Positions 15,323 through 22,688 of a stretch of 27,947 nucleotides of DNA are shown in pieces. Source of the stretch: Candidatus Methylarchaceae archaeon HK01M (GTDB taxonomy: Archaea > Thermoproteota > Nitrososphaeria > Nitrososphaerales > JACAEJ01); the NCBI GenBank assembly GCA_024256245.1, contig JAKLZD010000063.1, positions 1 to 27,947 on the forward strand, written 5' to 3'. The position numbers and the translations under genes are program-made. Below the pieces are notes generated by a model. It was given only the letters and a program-made list of their open reading frames with translations, ran no database searches and was not told the origin of the DNA. Each line of letters starts with the position of its first letter. The stretch's first letter is position 1.

Positions 15323-16819
15323 ATGCTCAAAACTATCAAAGTGAGACAAGTTCCGTTCGAAATTCGGAGTATTTCTAAGTATAAAGTATCTTACACAGAT
15401 GCCTGTATCGATTGTGGTCTTTGTGAGAATATCTGACCTTATGGAGTTCACAAAAGATTGCCTGGACATCGTAAAATGGACCGGGCGAATAGTTCCAACT
15501 GTATCGGACCTAAATGTAAAGAGAATTCCTTTTACTGTGTGTCTCTTTGCCCTTATAATGCCATTCATATCGAACCTAATTCAGATTATATGGTACTCGG
15601 CGATCCTATATGGACTCCAGATCTACTTTTAGCAACATGGTATCAAGCAGAAACAGGTGAATCTCCCTTAAGCATCGAATATCAAATAGGGGATTCTGGT
15701 GGAGGTTTCGACAAGTTGAAATTTAAGTTTAGGAAGGAATCAAGTGATGGAAAAGAGAAAGAAAACATAAGAACTTCCATAGAACTCAACAAAAGATCTT
15801 ATGGAGCGAGAATCGAAATATCTGTCCCATGGTATGGTGCAGGAATGTCCTTTGGTTCGATAAGTTTAAACATGATGTTAGCAAGGGCCAAGGCTTCACA
15901 AGCTTGGAATACTTTTGTCAGCACTGGAGAAGGCGGATATCCAGAAGAACTTGTGCCATATAAGGATCACATAATTACTCAGCTTGCGACTGGACAGTTT
16001 GGTGTTACAGAACAGACGATTGGTTATGCAAGAATAGTGGAGATCAAATACGCTCAAGGAGCCAAGCCTGGTCTAGGCGGTCATCTTTTAGCTGATAAAG
16101 TTACACCCGATGTCGCCATAATAAGGGAGTCAGTGCCATGGAATAGCCTTTTTTCACCATTCCCATTTCATAGCGTTTATTCTGTTGAAGATCATAAAAA
16201 GCACGTCGATTGGATTAGAGCGATGAGTCCCAATCCCGATGTCTTGATTTCAGCGAAAGTTTCAAGTCCAACCGATGTAGAGATGGTGGCAGTTGGATGT
16301 TACCATGCTGGCGTGAACATCTTTAATGTCGATGGAAGCTATGGTGGGACTGGTGCAGCACCAGATATAGCGAAGAAGAATATAGCGATGCCTATAGAAT
16401 ATGCGATTCAAAAAGTTCACAGATTCTTGGTGGATGAAGGCATAAGAGATGAAATCACCTTTATGGCAAGTGGAGGTATCAGAAATGCTTATGATATTGC
16501 AAAAGCTATAGCCCTAGGAGCCGATGGTGTTATCATCGGTACAGCCGATTTAGTGGCTTGTGGTTGCACGAGATGTGGAAACTGTGAAGCCGGAAGAGGA
16601 TGCCCACACGGGATAGCTACGACAGATCACGAACTCGTCGAACTTATACAACCTGATTGGGGGGCTCAAAGGATAAGTAATCTGTATTACTCATGGCACA
16701 ATCAACTTGTCGACATTCTTTGGAGGTTAGGTTTTGATGACATAAGAGATTTGAGGGGGGCGGGCTTGTCACAAAAGTACGAGGAATACGGAGGTAAGGG
16801 TTTACTACAATCTGGATGA
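15323..16819 (+). CDS. gltB: Glutamate synthase FMN/3Fe-4S subunit with ferredoxin domain and in-frame TGA at a cluster cysteine
   Basis: Read from ATG 15323 the protein is 498 codons. It begins MLKTIKVRQVPFEIRS and then CIDCGLCENI (Cys28, 31, 34), followed by TGA at codon 38 (15434-15436) and PYGVHKR. The paralogue upstream reads CINCGDCVKACLYDVHKR, with Cys in place of the TGA. After the TGA the frame continues unbroken: a second CxxxxxC...CxxxCP cluster, ISVPWYGAGMSFGSIS, AKPGLGGHLLADKV, GSYGGTGAAP, FMASGGIRNAYDIAKAIALG (FMN phosphate) and CGCTRCGNCEAGRGCPHGIA (3Fe-4S). It thus has all expected catalytic blocks of a glutamate synthase FMN domain. Translation could instead restart at ATG 15458, giving 453 residues without the first cluster. 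TGA is an ordinary stop in neighbouring genes. Selenocysteine, nonsense mutation and sequence error all remain possible. Confidence 0.85.
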
Positions 16820-19428
16820 TGCAGGAGATGTTGAAAATGGATTGTGTTGAAAAGATAACCAGATCTAGAGAAAAATTAGGGCACAGACAAATTCCAACTT
16901 ACAAATCTGAAGCTGAGGGAGGTTGTGGAGTCGTAGGGTTAGCATGTTCTACATCTGTTGCAGGGCGCCATATCCTTCAATCGTGTCTACAGATGCACAA
17001 TAGAGGAAATGGGAAGGGCGGGGGCATAGCGGCCGTTGGACTCTTACCAGAACAGATGGGGGTTCCAAGAGCGATATTGGAAGAAGATTATCTTCTGCAA
17101 GTTGCTTACTTAGATTCTTCTTCGAGAAAATTGGTTGAGGATTCTTTCATTTCTCCTTACTTACAGGTGGATTATGCTGAAAAGATTCCTTCTTTAGATG
17201 AATATAGAAAAGTCCCAGGTTTGGAAGTAAGACCTCCCGACGTGATCAGATATTTTGTCAGAGTAGATGAAGATGTTCTAGATCGTTTCAGCAAAGAATA
17301 TAGTCTCGAAGAGTTAGGCCGCCATCAAGTAGAGGACGAGTTCATCTATCAAAATAGTTTTAAATTGAATCAGAAATTTTATGCTTCTTTAGGCGAAAAG
17401 AGGGCTTTTGTTCTTTCTCATGGAAAGAATATGATGGTATTAAAGATCGTGGGCTATACCGAACAATTGATACAGTATTACTGTCTTGGGGATGTTGAGG
17501 CAAATATCTGGATAGGGCATCAAAGATATCCAACCAAAGGAAGAGTCTGGCATCCCGGGGGAGCACATCCTTTTGTTGGGCTTCATGAGGCGCTAGTTCA
17601 TAATGGCGATTTTGCAAATTATGTGAGAGTTACTAAATACTTGAGACAGAGGAATATACACCCTCAATTTCTGACCGATACAGAAGTCTCGGTGCTGCTC
17701 TTTGATCTATTGAGCAGAATCTATAAATATCCATTGGAATACATTATAGAAGCATTAGCCCCAACAACTGAAAGAGATTTTTATATGCTTCCTGAGAAGA
17801 AGAAGAGAATTTATAAGGCAATTCAGTTGTCCCATATGACAGGATCGCCAGATGGGCCTTGGTTCTTTATAATAGCAGGAAATGACCCATATAAACGGCA
17901 ACAACAGCTAATTGGCATTACCGATACTTCTATGCTCAGACCACAAGTTTTCGCGTTACAAGAGGGAGATGTGAAGATCGGGGTTATAGCCTCAGAGAAG
18001 CAAGCTATCGATGCCGTTTTAAAAAGCTTATCCGATGAAGATGATAGATTCCTTCCCATTGCTGATAAATATTGGAATGCTCGTGGTGGTAGCCACACAG
18101 ATGGGGGAGCTTTCATCTTCACACTGACAGATATCAAGGAAGACGAAACAGAAAAAGAATTAAGATGTACAGATAAATTTGGGAAAGTTGTTACGACAAT
18201 CAAGAACCCAAGACAAGTTTATAGTAAATCGAGCCTAACTTTTGAATATCCAGTTGATATAGTAGAAAAGAAATTATCTACCAATTCATTTAAAACCCCT
18301 CTAGAAATGTTTAATCGATTGATAGATTTTCTTTATATCTATCAAAACAATGATTTTCTTGATCTTGTCGATATGTTAAGGAGATATTCAACAAGGGGAA
18401 ATCAAGAAAAAAGTTTTGCTATCGAAGTATTGACTCTTCTTATGGATCGGCGCTATAACATCGGAGACAAAAGAAGGAGTATGATGTTAACGAAGATTCA
18501 ACAAGAACTTGATGAGATTTTCAGTTCAACTCCACGGATAGGCTCAGATTCCAATTATCAATTTATCGACTGGCAGAGTAGAAATCTTTTACAAAGTCCT
18601 CAAGATCCAGATCGAACTTTGATTATAAATGTGGAAGATTTTTATCCAGAAGGACCAGATTCTGCGTCCAGATTCATTGTTGCAGCGTACAATCTTGGAT
18701 GGAAAAAAGTCATTGCTTATGGTCTTCGTGGCCAGAGATTCCTAGGTTGTGGTCTTGGACCTAAATCGGATATTAGAGTCGATCTCTATGGCAGTTCTGG
18801 TGATTATCTCGGTTCAGGACTTGATGGTGCAGAAATTTACGTCCACGGAAATTCACAAGACCAAGTTGGGCAGATATTTAGAAGAGGAAGACTCGTTGTA
18901 TATGGAGATGTGGGACAGACTTTCATGTATGGAGCAAAAGGTGGGGAAGTTTACGTATTGGGGAATGCGGCGGGAAGGCCCTTGATCAACGCTGTCGGTA
19001 AACCACGAGTGGTAATAAATGGAACTTGTCTCGACTACTTGGCTGAATCTTTCATGGCAGGCGATCCTCTGGGAGGAGGAGGTTTTGTAATCTTGAACGG
19101 AATACGATATAACGATCGTGGAGAGATCGTTGAACAGGAGACCCCGTATCCTGGCGGCAATCTATTCTCATTAGCATCTGGAGGGGCGATATACTTTAGA
19201 GATCCTTATAAATTAGTAACAGAAGATCAGCTTAACAGTGGAAAAATCGTACAACTTTCTTTTGAAGATTGTGAACTGATTCTTCCTTATTTGAGAGAGA
19301 ACGAGAGACTGTATGGCATCTCTGTTGATCGATTATTGACTGTAGACGGAAAGAAAAAGACAATAGATGAAGTTTATAGGAAGGTTATACCGATCCCGCT
19401 TAAAGCCCTTTCAATGATCGGCCAATGA
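16816..19428 (+). CDS. Glutaminase (class II GATase)-GXGXG fusion, glutamate synthase-like
   Basis: This 870-residue protein fuses the two outer domains of glutamate synthase without the FMN domain between them. Near the start, EGGCGVVGLACS places a nucleophile-type Cys at residue 37. That matches the processed N-terminal Cys of glutamate synthases after a propeptide of about 36 residues. HQRYPTKGRVWHPGGAHPF and LVHNGDFANY are class II glutaminase blocks. The C-terminal about 270 residues form a GXGXG beta-helix (LGSGLDGAEIYVHGNSQDQV, GDVGQTFMYGAKGGEVYVLG, MAGDPLGGGGFVILNG). Glutamine would be hydrolysed here and ammonia passed to the FMN subunit encoded just upstream, whose stop this ATG overlaps. 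N-methylglutamate-synthase-like systems also split these domains, so the product might not be plain glutamate. Confidence 0.85.
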   Translation: MMQEMLKMDCVEKITRSREKLGHRQIPTYKSEAEGGCGVVGLACSTSVAGRHILQSCLQMHNRGNGKGGGIAAVGLLPEQMGVPRAILEEDYLLQVAYLDSSSRKLVEDSFISPYLQVDYAEKIPSLDEYRKVPGLEVRPPDVIRYFVRVDEDVLDRFSKEYSLEELGRHQVEDEFIYQNSFKLNQKFYASLGEKRAFVLSHGKNMMVLKIVGYTEQLIQYYCLGDVEANIWIGHQRYPTKGRVWHPGGAHPFVGLHEALVHNGDFANYVRVTKYLRQRNIHPQFLTDTEVSVLLFDLLSRIYKYPLEYIIEALAPTTERDFYMLPEKKKRIYKAIQLSHMTGSPDGPWFFIIAGNDPYKRQQQLIGITDTSMLRPQVFALQEGDVKIGVIASEKQAIDAVLKSLSDEDDRFLPIADKYWNARGGSHTDGGAFIFTLTDIKEDETEKELRCTDKFGKVVTTIKNPRQVYSKSSLTFEYPVDIVEKKLSTNSFKTPLEMFNRLIDFLYIYQNNDFLDLVDMLRRYSTRGNQEKSFAIEVLTLLMDRRYNIGDKRRSMMLTKIQQELDEIFSSTPRIGSDSNYQFIDWQSRNLLQSPQDPDRTLIINVEDFYPEGPDSASRFIVAAYNLGWKKVIAYGLRGQRFLGCGLGPKSDIRVDLYGSSGDYLGSGLDGAEIYVHGNSQDQVGQIFRRGRLVVYGDVGQTFMYGAKGGEVYVLGNAAGRPLINAVGKPRVVINGTCLDYLAESFMAGDPLGGGGFVILNGIRYNDRGEIVEQETPYPGGNLFSLASGGAIYFRDPYKLVTEDQLNSGKIVQLSFEDCELILPYLRENERLYGISVDRLLTVDGKKKTIDEVYRKVIPIPLKALSMIGQ

Positions 19429-19482
19429 AAAAGAGATCGAAGAAAGCATAATATTACTTACTGAAATAATAAGAAATCTGAT

Positions 19483-21027
19483 ATGAAACTCGATGCAATA
19501 ATTGTTTTCGATTTCGGAGGTCAGTATTGCCATTTAATCAGAAGGAGAATCAGAGAACAAAAAGTCTATTCAGAAATAGTTACATGTGATACATCCCCTG
19601 GACAGATCGAAATCTTAAGGAATAAATTCAACATTAAAGGAATTATCTTTTCTGGAGGACCTTCAAGTGTCTATGATTTCGATTCACCAAAATTTAATCT
19701 AAAAATTTTAGATCTAAACATACCGATTCTGGGTTTATGCTATGGGCATCAGTTGATAGCCTTTAACTTTGGCGGAAAGATAGCACTTGGAAAGAAGAAG
19801 GAATACGGAATAACTCAAGTCATAATAGATAAACCCGCGGATATACTTAGTGGTTTAAAGAAAGAAGAGAAAGTCTGGATGAGTCATGGGGATAAAGTTT
19901 GCAACCTTCCATCCGAATTTGAAGTTCTTGCTCATACAGAAAATTGTCCTATAGCTGCTTTTAGACATAAGGAAAAACCCCTCTATGGCATACAGTGGCA
20001 TCCTGAAGTTATCCATACAGAGAATGGAATGAAAATGTTATGTAACTTTATTTTTAAGATATGCAAATGTAAGGCCAACTGGAAAGCAGAGGCTTTCATA
20101 GAAGACATTATAGAGAAAATAAAGCAGATCGTTGATAAAGAAAAAGTTATAGTGGCTTTGAGTGGTGGTATCGATTCTACTACGGCTACAATCTTAGCTT
20201 CAAAAGCACTAGAAAAGAACCTTTATGCAATTTTTGTCGATCATGGTTTTATGAGAGATGGAGAGCCAGAATTTATCAGTAATACATTCAAAAAATTTGA
20301 TATTAACTTTATCTCTGTAGAGGCAAAGAAAAGATTTCTAGAAGAACTGAAAGGTATAACAGACCCGGAGGAGAAAAGAAGAATAATTGGTAAAGAATTT
20401 ATAAGAATCTTTGAGAAGATCGCAAAGAAAGTTGGAGCTCAATACCTTTTACAAGGGACCATCTATCCGGATAGAATCGAATCTGGCTTTAGAAAACATT
20501 CAGACAAGATAAAAACCCATCATAATGTTGCTGGTTTGCCAACAAAAATCAAGTTCAAGAAGATAATCGAACCGTTAAAGGACTTCTATAAAGATGAAGT
20601 AAGAGACATAGCGAAAAAACTTGGTTTGCCTAAGGAAATCACATTGAGACAACCATTTCCTGGTCCTGGTCTGGCTGTGAGAATAGTCGGAGAAGTAACG
20701 CCAGAAAAGATTAGAGTTGTTAAAAAAGCAGATAAAATTGTAAGGGAAGAAATAGAGAAAAGGAATTTGAATGAGAATTTATGGCAGTACTTTGCTATCT
20801 TAACAGATACTAAGAGTACTGGAGTGAAGGGTGATGCTAGGGCCTATGGTTATACTGTTGCCATTAGAGTTGTGGAGAGTAAGGAAGCTATGACTGCTAG
20901 TTTTACAAGGGTTTCATACGATATCTTGGAAGAAATTTCAACGAATATAACAAACGAAATACCAGAAGTTACACGAGTAGTTTATGATATCACTCACAAA
21001 CCACCAGCAACTATAGAATGGGAATGA
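19483..21027 (+). CDS. guaA: GMP synthase (glutamine-hydrolysing), full-length
   Basis: GuaA converts XMP to GMP using glutamine and ATP. The class I glutaminase has GLCYGHQ (Cys86) and IQWHPEV as catalytic triad blocks. The ATP pyrophosphatase domain starts VIVALSGGIDSTTA, and DRIESG, KTHHNV and QPFPGPGLAVRI follow. The C-terminal dimerisation domain ends HKPPATIEWE, as usual. In many archaea the two parts are separate genes, but here they form one 514-residue protein. It lies about 55 bases after the glutaminase-GXGXG gene on the same strand and may be transcribed with it, which would group two glutamine-dependent enzymes. Confidence 0.97.
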   Translation: MKLDAIIVFDFGGQYCHLIRRRIREQKVYSEIVTCDTSPGQIEILRNKFNIKGIIFSGGPSSVYDFDSPKFNLKILDLNIPILGLCYGHQLIAFNFGGKIALGKKKEYGITQVIIDKPADILSGLKKEEKVWMSHGDKVCNLPSEFEVLAHTENCPIAAFRHKEKPLYGIQWHPEVIHTENGMKMLCNFIFKICKCKANWKAEAFIEDIIEKIKQIVDKEKVIVALSGGIDSTTATILASKALEKNLYAIFVDHGFMRDGEPEFISNTFKKFDINFISVEAKKRFLEELKGITDPEEKRRIIGKEFIRIFEKIAKKVGAQYLLQGTIYPDRIESGFRKHSDKIKTHHNVAGLPTKIKFKKIIEPLKDFYKDEVRDIAKKLGLPKEITLRQPFPGPGLAVRIVGEVTPEKIRVVKKADKIVREEIEKRNLNENLWQYFAILTDTKSTGVKGDARAYGYTVAIRVVESKEAMTASFTRVSYDILEEISTNITNEIPEVTRVVYDITHKPPATIEWE

Positions 21028-21420
21028 ACTATTAAAGTTAGAGAATTAATTCTGGTAAATATTTCACCATTAAAGACTACAAAGATACTGATTCTAGATT
21101 GAAGAGGTCTCTTCTCCAAGGTTATCGATCTTATTCTTAGACAATATATGTTAAGTAACTTGATTTCTTACCAAAGTGTTCCTCTATGCATAGATGCCTC
21201 TCAGTTCTGCCAGATTTAGCTTTTTCTCTGAATACATCCACATACATATCACTTAGGTAGATCTCTTTCGCTTGCAAAGCTTACATATACTTCAACCTTT
21301 CCATAGTTCAGGAACTCTCTGAATTCCTGATGAAAAGATAAGATAATTATGGTAGAGTCTCAAGTAAATGTATCGTTTTAGACACTTATCTCTTGAAGGC
21401 TTAAATTTTGAACGAAAATA
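21028..21420. other. Gap after guaA with short remnant-like frames
   Basis: No firm gene is seen in this 393-base stretch. A perfect 12-base palindrome, AGAATTAATTCT, lies at 21042-21053, shortly after the guaA stop. On the minus strand, 21137-21247 is an ATG-started frame of 36 residues (MYVDVFREKAKSGRTERHLC...) that looks protein-like. A second frame ending EFREFLNYGKVEVYVSFASE lies directly upstream of it in another phase. The two together may be a frameshifted remnant beside the tRNA gene, but I recognise no family. Confidence 0.25.
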
Positions 21421-21453
21421 TGGCGGGCCCGCCGGGATTCTGACCCGGGACCC

Positions 21454-21473
21454 ATCCCCAGGAGAAGCTCCTT
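21454..21473 (-). other. tRNA-Lys intron 2 (variable-loop position)
   Basis: The 20-nt insert AAGGAGCTTCTCCTGGGGAT forms a hairpin AGGAG-CUU-CUCCU. Its flanks make a bulge-helix-bulge with central helix ACCC:GGGG (three G-C pairs and one A-G mismatch), 3-nt bulges GGA and AUG, and an outer GCC:GGU helix. Cutting inside the bulges leaves a 5-nt variable loop, as expected for lysine tRNA. The outer helix uses bases of intron 1, implying that this intron is removed first. Confidence 0.65.
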
Positions 21474-21479
21474 CCGGGT

Positions 21480-21494
21480 GGCTTTCTCTATAGT
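21480..21494 (-). other. tRNA-Lys intron 1 (canonical position 37/38)
   Basis: The intron reads ACTATAGAGAAAGCC. Flanking bases form a bulge-helix-bulge. A central 4-bp helix CUUU:AAAG is flanked by 3-nt bulges UAA and CCA. Cutting after the second base of each bulge leaves exon ends at A37 and A38, as the archaeal splicing endonuclease does. Confidence 0.8.
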
Positions 21495-21550
21495 TAAAAG
21501 CCCGGTGCTCTACCTGACTGAGCTACGGGCCCTCGAACCCGCCAACAGCT

Positions 21551-21560
21551 CTATATATAC
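21551..21560 (-). promoter_or_regulatory. TATA box for tRNA-Lys
   Basis: In the gene's direction it reads GTATATATAG and is centred about 24 bases before the mature 5' end. Transcription would therefore start at or next to the first tRNA base. Confidence 0.6.
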
Positions 21561-21773
21561 ATCATTTATAATAGCTTTTCAGTAATATTATTCTCAGAAA
21601 AGGGTTGAAGTTAAAATCATTCTCAAGATCGTTGATACAATTCTGAAAGAGGCTTTTCCATGTCCCTTAACTTAACAGAACCGTCAAAGGAAAAATTTTT
21701 AACTGAAATGGTTACTAGCCAAACTACCTTATGGGCGCTGTCTTCAAAAAAGAGTGAAAATAAGATTCACATA

Positions 21774-21851
21774 GCCTCGGTGGTGTAGTCCGGTCTAGCA
21801 TAGGACGCTGTCACCGTCCTGACTCGGGTTCAAATCCCGACCGAGGCGCCA
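21774..21851 (+). tRNA. tRNA-Asp(GUC) with encoded CCA
   Basis: The acceptor stem is GCCTCGG/CCGAGGC with discriminator G at 21848 and CCA at 21849-21851. The anticodon stem GGACG/CGTCC carries loop CTGTCAC with anticodon GTC at 21810-21812. The T arm CTCGGGTTCAAATCCCGA is standard. No intron is present. It is divergent from tRNA-Lys. Confidence 0.95.
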
Positions 21852-21902
21852 TTACTTCTTCTCTTTGCGCCTCTTCCACATTCTTTCCCATTTATACCTG
21901 TT

Positions 21903-22385
21903 TTAGAGCTTATAGCCTATCTTTCTAAGAAACTCCTTCCTCTCTTTTATTTCCTCATCGCCCTCAATGCCTTTAGACTTGAAGCCATCAATCACTCCTA
22001 TAATACCTCTTCCCTGATCTGTCTCGACAAGGACGACTTCTACAGGATTGGCTGTTGCACAGTATACGTTACAAACTTCTGGAACTTCCTTGATCCTATT
22101 TAAAACGTTGATCGGATAAGAATTTTTAATGAAAACTACAAAAGCATGTCCAGAACTCAATTTAAAGGCAGTCTCTGAAGCCAACTTCCGTAATTCATCA
22201 TCGTTTCCTTCATGTCTGATGAGGCACTTCCCCGAAGATTCGCAAAAAGCCAGACCGAACTTTATCATTGGAACCGAATTCACTAAGGCTTCATATATAT
22301 CTTCAACCGATTTTATGAAGTGGCTCTGCCCAATCATCATATTTACGCCATCAGGAGGTATTATTTTTACCGTTCCAAACTTCAA
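21903..22385 (-). CDS. Adenosine-specific kinase family protein (PF04008 type)
   Basis: The 160-residue protein matches the family described as adenosine-specific kinase. Blocks in order are GQSHFIKSVEDIYEALV, IKFGLAFCESSGKCLIRHEG, SSGHAFVVFIKNSYPINVLN, VPEVCNVYCATANPVEVVLV and TDQGRGIIGVIDG, ending LRKIGYKL. It is full length for the family. The biochemical role in the cell is uncertain. Some members bind and phosphorylate adenosine. It stands alone next to tRNA-Asp, with its stop about 50 bases from the tRNA end. Confidence 0.88.
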   Translation of the reverse strand: MKFGTVKIIPPDGVNMMIGQSHFIKSVEDIYEALVNSVPMIKFGLAFCESSGKCLIRHEGNDDELRKLASETAFKLSSGHAFVVFIKNSYPINVLNRIKEVPEVCNVYCATANPVEVVLVETDQGRGIIGVIDGFKSKGIEGDEEIKERKEFLRKIGYKL

Positions 22386-22464
22386 TTCGAGTCGATAAAG
22401 ATAGGTAAAGAATTAGATTTTAATCTTTCTTAAGTATATGTATTCAAGGGTCCTTTTACGTAAG

Positions 22465-22605
22465 ATGGGTACGATGAGTATCGCTATCGATAAACTCTCC
22501 TGTGGTACAGCAGCATTTTCAGTATGGGTCTTCTTTTTATTGTTTAGGCTCCTTATGAGCATAAAAAAGAAGGAGGAAGATCGTGTATTGATTTACGTCT
22601 ACTAA
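22465..22605 (+). CDS. Possible 46-residue single-pass membrane peptide
   Basis: A short ATG frame encodes MGTMSIAIDKLSCG, then a hydrophobic stretch AAFSVWVFFLLFRLLM and a charged tail SIKKKEEDRVLIYVY. A TATA-like AAGTATATGTA lies about 28 bases upstream, consistent with a leaderless transcript. The N-out, basic-tail pattern fits a small membrane protein. I recognise no family. It is the only candidate in the 303-base gap 22386-22688. Confidence 0.35.
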   Translation: MGTMSIAIDKLSCGTAAFSVWVFFLLFRLLMSIKKKEEDRVLIYVY

Positions 22606-22688
22606 TAATTTTAACTTAAATCGTTGGTAACAATATTATGGAAGGACGTAAAACTTTCTTCACATACTTTCTAACTAACTATTTGAGA

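Larger units (their letters stand above)
21421..21532 (-). tRNA. tRNA-Lys(UUU), two introns, encoded CCA
   Basis: The acceptor stem GGGCCCG/CGGGCCC closes with discriminator G and encoded CCA (21421-21423). The D arm is GCTC-AGTCAGGTA-GAGC, and the anticodon stem is CCGGG/CCCGG around loop CUUUUAA with anticodon UUU at 21496-21498. The body matches typical archaeal tRNA-Lys. Two insertions must be removed: 15 nt after position 37 (21480-21494) and 20 nt at the variable loop (21454-21473). Removal leaves a normal 74-nt body with variable loop GGGTC. The T stem is CCGGG/CCCGG, but the T loop reads TCAGAAT instead of TTCRANY. That lacks the usual T55 and C56 and is odd. A TATA box lies at 21551-21560. 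Confidence 0.85.

Noticed and set aside
15434..15436. Genome-wide reassignment of TGA
   Set aside because: TGA terminates at least four genes in the same operon, where reading on would fuse or overrun neighbouring genes.
21660..21791. Plus-strand ATG frame of about 42 residues (MSLNLTEPSKEKFLTEMVTS...) running into tRNA-Asp
   Set aside because: It terminates inside the tRNA gene, lacks a ribosome-binding site and has no protein-family feature. It is probably chance in the tRNA's upstream region.
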